From NCBI GenBank assembly GCA_002322525.1, contig DCOU01000154.1, forward strand, positions 1 to 14,750: a stretch of DNA of 14,750 bases, given 5' to 3'. This DNA is from Candidatus Omnitrophica bacterium UBA1562 (lineage in GTDB: Bacteria; Omnitrophota; Gorgyraeia; Gygaellales; Profunditerraquicolaceae). The translations under genes and the position numbers were made by a program. Below are positions 1 to 7,115 of this stretch, piece after piece. Within the stretch, counting starts at the first letter, position 1. Each line of letters starts with the position of its first letter. The notes under the pieces were generated by a model. That model was not told the origin of the DNA, made no database searches, and was given only the letters and a program-made list of their open reading frames with translations.

Positions 1-2
1 TC

Positions 3-48
3 GAGAGCGCTGAAAAATTCTTAAAAACTGTATCAGCGCTCTCTGATT
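3..48 (+). repeat. Hairpin repeat family H, copy A
   Basis: Positions 3-13 (GAGAGCGCTGA) pair perfectly with 33-43 (TCAGCGCTCTC) around a 19-base A-rich loop, followed by TGATT at 44-48. The same architecture recurs at 14697-14743 and, inverted, at 164-205. The inner stem (CTGA/TCAG), the loop (AAAATTC..AAAAACT) and the outer TCTGATT edge are shared, while the middle of the stem differs and stays paired. The sequence is directly visible; its function is unknown. It is not followed by a T-run on either strand, so it is not a classical terminator. Confidence 0.8.
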
Positions 49-120
49 ACACAGATTACTAAAGATTACACAGATTGTCTCGTCGGAGATTTAATCTGTG
101 CAATCTGCTTTTAATCTTTT
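45..120. repeat. ATTACACAGATT palindromic repeat, copy 1
   Basis: Two forward units GATTACACAGATT (45-57, 64-76) face an inverted unit AATCTGTGCAATCT (93-106) and a decayed one (about 110-120) around a short centre. A second copy with two forward and two inverted units lies at 1744-1827. The unit is fused directly to the TGATT edge of hairpin copy A. Function unknown; it could fold as a long imperfect hairpin in RNA. Confidence 0.75.
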
Positions 121-121
121 A

Positions 122-163
122 ACCCCACAGGGGTAGACCTTCCTATCCTTTAAGGAAGGGTCT
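122..163. repeat. Two small hairpins in the non-coding left edge
   Basis: ACCCC-aca-GGGGT (122-134) is immediately followed by AGACCTTCC (135-143) facing GGAAGGGTCT (154-163), with one bulge. They sit between the ATTACACAGATT repeat and hairpin copy C. With those elements they account for essentially all of positions 1-205, where no gene is visible. Seen from the pilin-like gene this is its 3' flank. No T-run follows either stem. Confidence 0.5.
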
Positions 164-205
164 AATCAGAGATTGCTGCTTATTTTTAGAATATTTCAGC
201 AATCT
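164..205 (-). repeat. Hairpin repeat family H, copy C (inverted)
   Basis: AGATTGCTG (170-178) pairs with CAGCAATCT (197-205), with an AT-rich 18-base loop. Read on the minus strand it aligns with copies A and B: AGA-nnn-CTG, an A-rich loop containing ATTCT and AAAAA, CAG-n'n'n'-TCT, then CTGATT. The three variable stem pairs are GCG/CGC in copy A and TTG/CAA here, a compensated change. The stem touches the stop codon (206-208) of the pilin-like gene, so it would be the first structure in that mRNA's 3' end. Confidence 0.7.
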
Positions 206-622
206 TTACTCTTCTTCTTTACAATTTTCAGAAACAAATAAGCCACCCGTTGAAATATTATAAACTATTTTACCTGTTGTTTTGCATTTAACGGGGATGG
301 CGCTACAATTATAGCCGGAACTATCAAGTCTTGAACAGCTATAAGAGTAACCTTTTATAGGGGATTCTTCAATATAATCCTTATTAAGATATACCGGATT
401 GGTCTGGGTCAGGATAGAAAGATTTGCAGGAAATATACCCTGGTTATCTTTAGCATAATTTTCCAAAGCAGCTGAAATCAATTTTAATGCACTTAAAGCA
501 TTCGCTTCATTCTGCGCAATATTTCCCTTAATTAGCTCATTGACAGTAACCCTCAAAAAAAGGGCGGTGATTACCGTGATAATCATTATTGTAACAAAGC
601 TTCTTCCCTTATTTTTTTCCAT
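206..622 (-). CDS. Type IV pilin-like / pseudopilin protein
   Basis: The product is a 138-residue protein starting MEKNKGRSF. A short basic leader with a glycine precedes one hydrophobic helix (about residues 9-22), and an amphipathic stretch (NALSALKLISAALENYAKD) leads to a small C-terminal domain with four cysteines (YSC, YNC, VKC, ENC) that could form disulfides. This layout is that of type II secretion pseudopilins or minor pilins. The usual Glu at position +5 of the mature pilin helix is not seen, so it is an atypical member. I chose the ATG at 620-622, which has GAGG ten bases upstream. An upstream in-frame ATG at 695-697 would add 25 residues encoded by a GC-rich palindrome. The gene lies behind a terminator and is probably a separate transcription unit. 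The family call is moderate; the gene itself is likely real. Confidence 0.6.
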   Translation of the reverse strand: MEKNKGRSFVTIMIITVITALFLRVTVNELIKGNIAQNEANALSALKLISAALENYAKDNQGIFPANLSILTQTNPVYLNKDYIEESPIKGYSYSCSRLDSSGYNCSAIPVKCKTTGKIVYNISTGGLFVSENCKEEE

Positions 623-640
623 AATTAATGGGCCTCGCCA

Positions 641-657
641 CCCCGCATTTTGCGGGG
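641..657. repeat. GC-rich hairpin in the pilin-like gene leader
   Basis: CCCCGC-attt(t)-GCGGGG is a perfect 6-bp stem with a 5-base loop, 19 bases before the chosen start of the pilin-like gene. It is GC-rich in an otherwise AT-rich leader and reads through in frame from the upstream ATG at 697. It may fold in the 5' UTR, or it may be another inserted palindrome. It is similar in style to the GCCCCGCC/GGCGGGGC hairpin at 2809-2833. Confidence 0.5.
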
Positions 658-726
658 CAAAAAATGGGATGAATTTTATTCTATCACAAATAACCATTTT
701 ATCAAAGAAAAAACTAACCGAAAAAT

Positions 727-755
727 AAAAAGGGCGAATTTTGTCCGCCCTTTTT
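727..755 (-). terminator. Rho-independent terminator after the UXS gene
   Basis: AAAAAGGGCG (727-736) pairs with CGCCCTTTTT (746-755) around a 9-base loop. On the minus-strand transcript the stem ends in a T-run followed by more T-rich sequence. It lies about 20 bases past the stop of the UDP-glucuronate decarboxylase gene and therefore closes the nucleotide-sugar operon. The symmetric A/T flanks would also let it work on the plus strand. Confidence 0.78.
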
Positions 756-773
756 AATACGAATTTCTATAAA

Positions 774-1712
774 TCAAAAATTCATTTTAAACCATTCTAT
801 CGCCTTTATAAGCCCATCTTTTAAGCTAATTTCAGGCTGCCACTTTAGAATTTTTTTGGCTTTTGAAATATCCGGTTGTCTTTGCTTTGGGTCATCTTCC
901 GGTAAAGGCTTAAATATAATCTTACTTTTTGTCTCAACTATTCTGGTAATTAATCTGGCTAACTCTAATATTGTAAATTCATTAGGGTTACCTAAGTTTA
1001 TCGGTGCATTTATATTAGAATTCATCAGCCGGAATATCCCCTCAATTAAATCCGAAATATAACAAAATGACCGTGTCTGAATCCCCTTGCCATAAACTGT
1101 TAAGGGCTTGTTTTTTAATGCCTGACAGATAAAATTCGGGATGGCCCTTCCGTCATTTATCCGCATTCGTTCTCCATAAGTATTAAATATACGCACGATC
1201 TTAGTATCAATCTTATGAACTCTATGATACGCCATAGTTATCGCCTCAGCAAAACGTTTACTTTCGTCATATACTCCGCGCGGGCCAACACAATTAACAT
1301 TTCCCCAATATTCTTCTGGTTGAGGATGCGCCAATGGATCGCCATACACCTCTGAAGTTGAAGCTAATAAAAATATCGCGTGTTTTTCTTTGGCCAGCCC
1401 TAATGCGTTATGCGTGCCTAAAGAGCCGACCTTTAAAGTCTGGATAGGAAACTTCAGATAATCCACGGGTGATGCCGGAGAAGCAAAATGAAGGACATAA
1501 TCGGCTTTTCCACGCATATCAATATATTTGGTAACATTGTGTTTTATAAACCTGAAATTTTTATCCTTGATCAGGTGCGCTATGTTTTGAGTATTACCTG
1601 TTATAAGATTATCCAAACAGGTAACCTTAAAGCCTTCTTTAATCAGCTTATCGCACAGATGCGAACCAATAAAACCTGCGCCGCCTGTGATTACAGCAGT
1701 TTTCTTACGCAT
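774..1712 (-). CDS. uxs: UDP-glucuronate decarboxylase (UDP-xylose synthase)
   Basis: This 312-residue extended SDR enzyme decarboxylates UDP-glucuronate to UDP-xylose with NAD+ as an internal cofactor. The N-terminal Rossmann motif is GGAGFIG (10-16). UXS hallmarks are FASPASPVDY (76-85), TSEVYGDP (119-126), the WGNVN-VGPRGVYDESKR block with the catalytic Tyr148-xxx-Lys152 pair, and RQPDISKAK (278-286). The WGNVN/PRGVYDE segment separates UXS from dTDP-glucose dehydratases and epimerases. Its substrate would come from the UDP-glucose dehydrogenase three genes upstream. The ATG at 1710-1712 has no clear Shine-Dalgarno, only an A/T-rich leader, with the ATTACACAGATT repeat just upstream. Length is normal for bacterial UXS. 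Confidence 0.93.
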   Translation of the reverse strand: MRKKTAVITGGAGFIGSHLCDKLIKEGFKVTCLDNLITGNTQNIAHLIKDKNFRFIKHNVTKYIDMRGKADYVLHFASPASPVDYLKFPIQTLKVGSLGTHNALGLAKEKHAIFLLASTSEVYGDPLAHPQPEEYWGNVNCVGPRGVYDESKRFAEAITMAYHRVHKIDTKIVRIFNTYGERMRINDGRAIPNFICQALKNKPLTVYGKGIQTRSFCYISDLIEGIFRLMNSNINAPINLGNPNEFTILELARLITRIVETKSKIIFKPLPEDDPKQRQPDISKAKKILKWQPEISLKDGLIKAIEWFKMNF

Positions 1713-1743
1713 TTTTTAAAATTACTAAAAAAACTATTTTTAT

Positions 1744-1827
1744 GATTACACAGATTTTAAAAACCGATTGCACAGATTAGTAGTCAGGTAAAATAATCTG
1801 TGTAATCTAAACTTAATCTGTGTAATC
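1744..1827. repeat. ATTACACAGATT palindromic repeat, copy 2
   Basis: Forward units GATTACACAGATT (1744-1756) and GATTGCACAGATT (1766-1778) are mirrored by two AATCTGTGTAATC units (1795-1807, 1815-1827) around a 16-base centre. It fills nearly all of the 127-base gap between the epimerase stop and the UXS start. The same family occurs at 45-120. It is dispersed, inverted and not regularly spaced like CRISPR. In the transcript it would form a long imperfect hairpin between two operon genes, which could affect mRNA stability or UXS translation. Confidence 0.8.
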
Positions 1828-1839
1828 AGGGGTCTTAAG

Positions 1840-2784
1840 CTATAATTTTCCAGAGACCCTTCTGAAGTATTCGATTGTTAACTCTAAGCCCTTGACAAAA
1901 TCTATTCTTGGCTCATAACCCAATTCTTTTACTATGTTTGATATATCGGCTTGCGTTTTTAATACATCGCCGGGCCGCGGCTTTAAAAGAATAGGTTTTA
2001 TATTTTTATGCATTATTTTATTTAAAATCTTTACCAGCCCTAAAATACTATAATTCTTACCGCAGCCTACATTAAAAACCCAGGCATTAAATTTAACTTT
2101 CTGCACAGCCAAAATATTTGCTGCCACGACGTTATCGACGTAAGTAAAATCCCGAGATTGCCTGCCGGTTCCATATATAGGAGGCGGTTCATCGTTCAAT
2201 ATACAAGTAATAAATTTAGGTATCACCACTGCATATTCATCGTCTAAGGCCTGCCTGGGGCCAAACACGTTAAAATAACGCAAAGAGACCGTCGGCAAGC
2301 CATAGTGCTCGCTAAAGATTCGGCAGTAATGCTCGCCTGTTAATTTAGTTAAGGCATAGGGTGAAATAGGCTGAGGCAGGAAATCTTCTCTCTGCGGAAA
2401 ATTATTTACATCACCGTAGACTGAACTTGAAGATGCAAAACAGAAGCATTTTATTTTATTTTTTAAGGATGCCTTCAGCATATTTAAGGTGCCATTAATA
2501 TTTACTTCATTATAAACTCTTGGATTCTTCATTGATTTCGGCACGCTCCTTAGCGCTGCCTGATGTAAAACAAAATCAATATCCCGGGTAACCCTGATAC
2601 AGGTGTCTTCGGAACGGATATCGCCTTTAATTAACTCTATCTTATCTGTTATATTCTTGAGGTTCTCCTTCTTGCCGCTTGAAAAATTATCCAATACCCT
2701 CACAAAATGTTTTTTATTCACTAATGACTCAACAATATGAGAGCCAATAAAACCCGCGCCGCCGGTTACTAAGAATCTGCTCAC
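1840..2784 (-). CDS. wbpP: NAD-dependent 4-epimerase, WbpP/GalE type
   Basis: This 314-residue extended SDR epimerase inverts C4 of a UDP-hexose. The order is GGAGFIG (8-14) NAD-binding loop, DNFSSG (32-37), GDIR (54-57), HQAALRSVP (74-82), SSSSVYG (118-124), catalytic Tyr143-xxx-Lys147, and RYFNVFGPRQ (169-178). The segments GDIR..HQAA.SVP, SPYA.TK and RYFNVFG.RQ resemble WbpP (UDP-GlcNAc/UDP-GlcNAcA 4-epimerase) more than classical GalE, but substrate cannot be fixed from sequence alone. Placement right after the WbpA-type dehydrogenase supports conversion of UDP-GlcNAcA to UDP-GalNAcA. The start is GTG at 2782-2784 with AGGAAAGGAAG well placed upstream; the gap to the dehydrogenase is about 50 bases and holds a GC hairpin. 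Confidence 0.82.
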   Translation of the reverse strand: MSRFLVTGGAGFIGSHIVESLVNKKHFVRVLDNFSSGKKENLKNITDKIELIKGDIRSEDTCIRVTRDIDFVLHQAALRSVPKSMKNPRVYNEVNINGTLNMLKASLKNKIKCFCFASSSSVYGDVNNFPQREDFLPQPISPYALTKLTGEHYCRIFSEHYGLPTVSLRYFNVFGPRQALDDEYAVVIPKFITCILNDEPPPIYGTGRQSRDFTYVDNVVAANILAVQKVKFNAWVFNVGCGKNYSILGLVKILNKIMHKNIKPILLKPRPGDVLKTQADISNIVKELGYEPRIDFVKGLELTIEYFRRVSGKL

Positions 2785-2808
2785 CCCGCTCTTCCTTTCC
2801 TGTTTAGT

Positions 2809-2833
2809 GCCCCGCCTGTAAGAAGGGCGGGGC
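2809..2833. repeat. Intercistronic GC hairpin
   Basis: GCCCCGCC (2809-2816) pairs with GGCGGGGC (2826-2833), an 8-bp perfect stem with a 9-base loop, abutting the stop codon (2834-2836) of the intein-bearing dehydrogenase. No T-run follows in the direction of transcription, so it is better read as an intercistronic mRNA structure or an inserted palindrome than a terminator. Confidence 0.55.
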
Positions 2834-5671
2834 TCATAGTTTTATTACCTTGCTGTTTTTAAAATTCCTATACGCATTGCGCGTGTCAAAGACAAGTTTG
2901 GAATTATTTAATAAAAACTCATAATCCAGTGATGAATGGTCTACCGCTATTATCACACAATCAAATTTCATTAATTGTTGCTTATTTAAACTAATAGATT
3001 TAAGGTTTATATGGTTCAATTTAAGATAAGGTATTATCGGGTCATAATAAGATACGGCTATATTCTTTTTCTGAAAAATATCAATTATATCCAAGGACGG
3101 AGACTTCCTTAAATCTTTTATGTCTTTTTTATACGTAACACCTATAACTAAGAGCTTTATTTTGTTTAATCTCTTACCTTTTTTCTTCAAGAGATTAATA
3201 ACCCTTTCAGTCACATATTCCGGCATATATGTAATAATATCTGAGGCCAGTTTTATAAAGCGGGACTTAAAGCCGTGATGCCTCCCCTTCCAATAAAGAT
3301 AAAGCGGGTCTTTGGGAATGCAATTGTGCACTGCGATACCGTAAGATGTAATGAATGAATTTGTCTTTTCTACTTCCATAGAATAGACATAATCGCATTT
3401 TGCCTCTTTGACTTTGGCTACCGGCACGGTAATGATTTCGCCTATCCTGCCGAATGTCCTGTTGGGAATGATTTTTTTACTGTTTCCTACGCATTTATTT
3501 AAACGGCCTAATTTTTCTCCGTTAAAAAATTCACGCGCCTTTTTAAGCTGGTTATATCCGGCGATGTTCAATAGGCCCCTTCTTTTATCCTTAAAAGTCG
3601 GAACTATGCCAAAATGCTGCAATAAAGCCACGGCTTGCTGAAAAAGTACCGGGCTTGATGAAAAATAATTTGCGGTTGCCACCATATGCCAATGGCAATA
3701 ATGCCTGCCGCGCCTTGCATAACTCCTCTTTTTCCTTGTATAACAGACCCCTCCGTCACCTCTCAAAAGCCCGGTTAAAATCTGTTTAAGATGATTGTCA
3801 GGCAGGTTAAACAAGAAAGCAGGGATATTCATATTGTAAGAATTAACCCCGCATTTTAATACGTCCCTTATAAGGTATCCGAATATACGCGAAGAAACCT
3901 TTATGCAGGCAGTGTGAAACATCTTTGAGTGATAAACAGAGTATTTTAGCCTAAGTTTTGTTAATATATTTTCAACGTCACTTATGCATTCTGCCTCATC
4001 GCGATTAAAGCTGAATCTTGTCCGTAAAGACTCATCTTCTGTTAAACAGCCTTCGCTTAAGTAATATCCTATTAGACGGCAAAAATCCTCATCAATATTT
4101 ATAATAGGGCTAATCTCAACACGTGAAGGACCTCTTCCTGTGCATAATAATAAGTTTTTATGATCTATTTTTAAACCAGATTTTTCAGCTTCAGTGAAAT
4201 ATTTAAAGGGAATATAGTTTTGACGGAAAAAATCGCAATAATACGGGCCTGCTTTACGCAATATAGGCCGCAATATTTTTTGGTAATCTTTCCAGATGAA
4301 ACCAATTGGTTTCATCCTTATTAACGAATCTAATGGCTTAATTTTAAGCTCATTTATTAAATCTATTTTAGTTATGCCATGCCCCGGCTTGCGAGGAATT
4401 CGCGACGCTATAACAAGCCTGTCTCCCGGAACTATGTCTTCTGCAAATTTTACTCCAAAACTGCCATTTACTACAAAGAACGGATGTCGGTTTGTGGCAG
4501 TTATTTTTCTTCCATCCCGAGCCACAATATCATAACTTTTCCCTTCGTATTTACGCCTTGCCAGAAGCTTAACATTCTGAAATTTCACTGTTTTGTCTTC
4601 ACCGTCTAAAGAAAGGGTTTGCAAACCGCGCGGCCTTATAAATTCAGTGCCATAGCTTGTCCGCTTCTGCGAATTGACATCTGACTTAAACCTGCCAAAC
4701 AAATCACTTATCTTATTTATTGTTATGCCGTTATTGTCTTTAACCCATACGAACTCTCTTCCGTTTATGCAGTGGCCGCCTACGCCCGGCCCCGGATAAA
4801 AAGGCATAAAACCGAATGGCTTGGTCTTGGCTGCCTCAATAACTTCCCAGATATCTATTTTCATCTTATGGTACATCATAGCTAATTCATCTATTAAACC
4901 GATATTAATCAGACGGAAGGTATTCTCTAGTAGCTTCACTGCCTCAGCAACCCTACTAGAGGAAACCGGAACAACTTTATCAATGATATTTCTATACACA
5001 GTTACGGTTAATTCTGTTGCCTCACTAGTAACGCCGCCAATAACCTTAGGAATTTTATTTACCGGGTATCTCGTATTACCCGGGTCAATCCGCTCAGGAG
5101 AAAATGCCAGATAAAAATCTTTACCGCATACGAGGCCTTTAGATTCTAAAAGCGGCAAAACCTCATCTTCGGTTGTTCCCGGATAGGTAGTGCTCTCTAG
5201 AATTATTAGAGTACCTTTCTTGATATTCTGCGCAATGGAATTCACTGCCTGCTTAATATATGAGATATCGGGATGATATTTCCTCTTTAAGGGCGTGGGC
5301 ACACAGATTATAATAATGTCGGCATTTCTCAAGGCTTTAAAATTATTGGTAGCGCTAAATCTGTTTGAATTTAGCGTCTGCCTTAATTCCTTTGTAGCAA
5401 CATCGCTAATATAGGATTCTTTTCTTTTAATATGATTTATCCTGTCTTTATCTATATCTATACCTAAAACCTCAAAGCCACATTTAGCAAACTCGACTGC
5501 CAAAGGCAGGCCTACATAACCTAAACCTACAACGGCAATTTTGGTTTCTCTTTTATGAATCCTTTTTTTAAACCCCGTTAGAAAATCTTCTCTACCACGC
5601 CTGTTACAAAATTTATTTTTAACGCGGGTGGCTTTTTCTAACGGGGTAAATTCCTTAATAAAATTATCCAT
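2834..5671 (-). CDS. wbpA: UDP-N-acetylglucosamine 6-dehydrogenase type enzyme, split by an intein
   Basis: The 945-residue precursor belongs to the UDP-glucose/GDP-mannose dehydrogenase superfamily. The enzyme oxidises C6 of a UDP-sugar to the acid in two NAD+-dependent steps. The host parts show GLGYVGLPLA (49-58), VPTP (124-127), FSPERIDPGNT (190-200), EAVKLLENTFR (243-253, active-site Lys246), GPGVGGH (294-300) and, after the intein, CIPKDPLYL (784-792), then the UDP-binding domain with GVTYKKDIKDLRKSP. GVGGHCIPKDP and SPERIDPGN are typical of WbpA-like UDP-GlcNAc dehydrogenases. Residues 301-783 are an intein inserted immediately before catalytic Cys784. Residues 8-34 are an in-frame palindromic insertion. 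Removing both leaves 435 residues, a normal family length. It starts 17 bases after the Ugd stop, hence operonic, with only a weak Shine-Dalgarno. Activity would require splicing. Confidence 0.9.
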   Translation of the reverse strand: MDNFIKEFTPLEKATRVKNKFCNRRGREDFLTGFKKRIHKRETKIAVVGLGYVGLPLAVEFAKCGFEVLGIDIDKDRINHIKRKESYISDVATKELRQTLNSNRFSATNNFKALRNADIIIICVPTPLKRKYHPDISYIKQAVNSIAQNIKKGTLIILESTTYPGTTEDEVLPLLESKGLVCGKDFYLAFSPERIDPGNTRYPVNKIPKVIGGVTSEATELTVTVYRNIIDKVVPVSSSRVAEAVKLLENTFRLINIGLIDELAMMYHKMKIDIWEVIEAAKTKPFGFMPFYPGPGVGGHCINGREFVWVKDNNGITINKISDLFGRFKSDVNSQKRTSYGTEFIRPRGLQTLSLDGEDKTVKFQNVKLLARRKYEGKSYDIVARDGRKITATNRHPFFVVNGSFGVKFAEDIVPGDRLVIASRIPRKPGHGITKIDLINELKIKPLDSLIRMKPIGFIWKDYQKILRPILRKAGPYYCDFFRQNYIPFKYFTEAEKSGLKIDHKNLLLCTGRGPSRVEISPIINIDEDFCRLIGYYLSEGCLTEDESLRTRFSFNRDEAECISDVENILTKLRLKYSVYHSKMFHTACIKVSSRIFGYLIRDVLKCGVNSYNMNIPAFLFNLPDNHLKQILTGLLRGDGGVCYTRKKRSYARRGRHYCHWHMVATANYFSSSPVLFQQAVALLQHFGIVPTFKDKRRGLLNIAGYNQLKKAREFFNGEKLGRLNKCVGNSKKIIPNRTFGRIGEIITVPVAKVKEAKCDYVYSMEVEKTNSFITSYGIAVHNCIPKDPLYLYWKGRHHGFKSRFIKLASDIITYMPEYVTERVINLLKKKGKRLNKIKLLVIGVTYKKDIKDLRKSPSLDIIDIFQKKNIAVSYYDPIIPYLKLNHINLKSISLNKQQLMKFDCVIIAVDHSSLDYEFLLNNSKLVFDTRNAYRNFKNSKVIKL
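3323..4771 (-). mobile_element. Intein with LAGLIDADG homing endonuclease, in the dehydrogenase active site
   Basis: This is a 483-residue in-frame insert, residues 301-783 of the precursor. Block A starts with Cys301 (CINGREF). Block B is TNRHP, with the TxxH motif at Thr393/His396. The first dodecapeptide (block C) is LIGYYLSEGC (533-542) with acidic Glu540; the second (block E) is TGLLRGDGGV (633-642) with Asp639. Block H is about 672-693, block F is VYSMEVEKTNSF (762-773), and block G is GIAVHN (778-783) followed by the +1 extein Cys784. All class 1 splicing residues (Cys1, block B His, penultimate His, terminal Asn, Cys+1) are present, and both endonuclease acidic residues remain, so splicing and homing both look intact. 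The usual Asp of block F (YDLEVE) is Ser here. An intein in a UDP-glucose dehydrogenase is known from Methanocaldococcus jannaschii; whether the site is the same was not checked. Confidence 0.95.
5570..5650 (-). repeat. In-frame palindromic element in the dehydrogenase N-terminus (family P, copy 1)
   Basis: ACCCCGTTAGAAAA (5572-5585) is mirrored by TTTTCTAACGGGGT (5634-5647). The interior is also roughly palindromic (CCACGCCTGTTA against TAACGCGGGTGG). On the coding strand it encodes FTPLEKATRVKN...DFLTGF, residues 8-34, 27 codons exactly. The flanking protein, MDNFIKE then KKRIHKRETKIAVVGLGYVG, reads as an ordinary dehydrogenase N-terminus without it. Identical arms and the same flanking residues (FTPLE...LTGF) occur in the GGDEF gene at 12178-12247. 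Confidence 0.85.
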
Positions 5672-5688
5672 CGCTTATCTCTATCCAG

Positions 5689-6996
5689 CTATCGCTTAAG
5701 AACACTTCCCCTGCCAATGCCCGCATAGGTAAAACCTAACTTCTTCATCTTTTCCGGCTCATAAATATTGCGGCCGTCTATGATAAACGGCCTTTTAAGC
5801 AATTTTTTAATCTTAGGGAAATCTAATTCTTTAAATTCATCCCACTCCGTAATAACCAATAGGCAATCGCTTCCTCTGCAAACTTCATAAGGGTCCTTAC
5901 AGAATTTTACTTTACCCAACAATTCGCCTGCCTTTTCCATTGCACAAGGGTCATAAACTTTTATTTTAGCACCCTCTGATTGCAAGGCCCGGATTATATC
6001 TATCGAAGGGGCATTACGTATATCGTCGGTGTTCGGCTTAAAAGACAGCCCCAGTATCCCTATAGTCTTATCTTTGATTATCCATAACAGCTCCTTTATC
6101 TTATTTAAAAAGAAAATTTTTTGCTGCTGATTAATTGCTTTGGCTACCTTAAGTAAATCAAAGTTACAACCTAACTTTTCTGTTATATTAATAAACGCAT
6201 CTACATCTTTGGGGAAACATGAGCCGCCGTATCCTATACCTGCATTTAGAAAGCTGGAACCAATTCTTTTATCCAAACCCATGCCTTGCGCAACTTCTAC
6301 TACATCCGCTCCTACCTTCTCGCATATGCGCGAAATAGCATTGATGAAAGAAATTTTAGTTGCGAGGTATGAATTAGAGGCGTGTTTAATCAACTCTGCG
6401 GATTTAATATCAGTAATAACCAAAGGCGCATTTAAGGGTTTATATAAATTTACCAGGATATCCCTTGCCCTTTTTGATTCTACGCCGATAACAATTCTAT
6501 CCGGGTGCATAAAATCATTTATTGCCTGCCCCTCCCTTAAAAATTCGGGATTTGAGGCAATATCGAATTTAATGTTATGTTTAATATAAGTTGAGATGGT
6601 ATGTTTAACCCAAATGCCTGTTTCAACCGGCACAGTAGATTTTTCCACAATAAGACGGTAACCGGTCAAATTTAGCGCGATATTTCGCGCTACACTCTCT
6701 ACACCGGTAAGGTCTGCTTCGCCATTATCTAAAGAGGGCGTGCCTACCGCAATAAAGATGATCTCCGAACCTTTTACTGCTTCTTTAATACTAGTGGTAA
6801 ACTTAAGTCTTGTCTTTCTAATATTAGTAATCACCAACTCTTCTAATCCAGGTTCATATAGGGGGAGAACACCTTTCTTAAGACCTGTAATTTTTTTACT
6901 ATCATTGTCAGCGCAAATAATATTGTTACCTAATTCCGCAAAACAGGCGCCCGTCACTAAGCCTACGTAACCAGTGCCAATTATGGAGATATTCAC
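5689..6996 (-). CDS. ugd: UDP-glucose 6-dehydrogenase
   Basis: This 435-residue enzyme oxidises UDP-glucose to UDP-glucuronate with two NAD+. Visible motifs are the dinucleotide loop GTGYVG (7-12), YEPGLEEL (47-54), GTPS (85-88), NPEFLREGQA (149-158), ELIKHASN (201-208) with Lys204, the catalytic block GYGGSCFPKD (255-264) with Cys260, and the C-terminal UDP-binding domain with GLSFKPNTDDIRNAPS (316-331). This is the UGD/TuaD branch rather than the WbpA branch. Its GGSC motif is uninterrupted, unlike the equivalent GGHC in the neighbouring gene. The start is GTG at 6994-6996 with AAGGAG upstream. It supplies UDP-glucuronate to the UXS enzyme three genes downstream and is the first enzyme gene of the nucleotide-sugar run. 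Confidence 0.95.
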   Translation of the reverse strand: MNISIIGTGYVGLVTGACFAELGNNIICADNDSKKITGLKKGVLPLYEPGLEELVITNIRKTRLKFTTSIKEAVKGSEIIFIAVGTPSLDNGEADLTGVESVARNIALNLTGYRLIVEKSTVPVETGIWVKHTISTYIKHNIKFDIASNPEFLREGQAINDFMHPDRIVIGVESKRARDILVNLYKPLNAPLVITDIKSAELIKHASNSYLATKISFINAISRICEKVGADVVEVAQGMGLDKRIGSSFLNAGIGYGGSCFPKDVDAFINITEKLGCNFDLLKVAKAINQQQKIFFLNKIKELLWIIKDKTIGILGLSFKPNTDDIRNAPSIDIIRALQSEGAKIKVYDPCAMEKAGELLGKVKFCKDPYEVCRGSDCLLVITEWDEFKELDFPKIKKLLKRPFIIDGRNIYEPEKMKKLGFTYAGIGRGSVLKR

Positions 6997-7020
6997 GCCT
7001 CTGGTCTCTCCTTTTTTTAA

Positions 7021-7115
7021 ATAATCAACCTACGGTTACTTCAGCCTTTAGGCCGAAGCTTGTCACGGTTGATACTAAAGCAGCCATCGTCCATCTTCGC
7101 CCTAAAAGGGCGAGG
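7021..7115 (-). repeat. Multi-hairpin structured spacer between lptD and ugd
   Basis: An outer stem ATCAACC (7024-7030) / GGTTGAT (7067-7073) encloses CTTCaGCC (7039-7046) / GGCcGAAG (7051-7058), which has one mismatch. A separate hairpin TCGCCCT / AGGGCGA lies at 7097-7113. AACCtacGGTT (7027-7037) is an alternative hairpin that would compete with the outer stem. This is a dense, paired element in the 5' leader region of ugd, ending about 25 bases before its start codon. It does not match a riboswitch or tRNA that I can name. Confidence 0.55.

Noticed and set aside
3..205. Hairpins A and C as integron attC sites or rho-independent terminators
   Set aside because: No RYYYAAC/GTTRRRY core sites, no integrase, and no T-run following the stems.
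623..697. Upstream start for the pilin-like gene giving 163 residues
   Set aside because: The extra 25 residues are encoded mainly by a GC-rich palindrome and lack a Shine-Dalgarno; the ATG at 620-622 gives a normal short leader before the hydrophobic helix.
45..1827. ATTACACAGATT units as a CRISPR array
   Set aside because: Only a few units of 13 bases, in both orientations, without equal-sized spacers or cas genes.
4821..5114. Plus-strand open frames, such as 4821-5114 and 6140-6589
   Set aside because: They lie wholly inside strongly supported minus-strand genes and show no recognisable motifs; they are shadows.
2834..5671. The 945-residue ORF as a fusion of a dehydrogenase with an unrelated enzyme
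   Set aside because: Intein blocks A, B, C, E, F and G are all present in order, and the host motif GGH/CIPKDP rejoins exactly at the predicted splice point.
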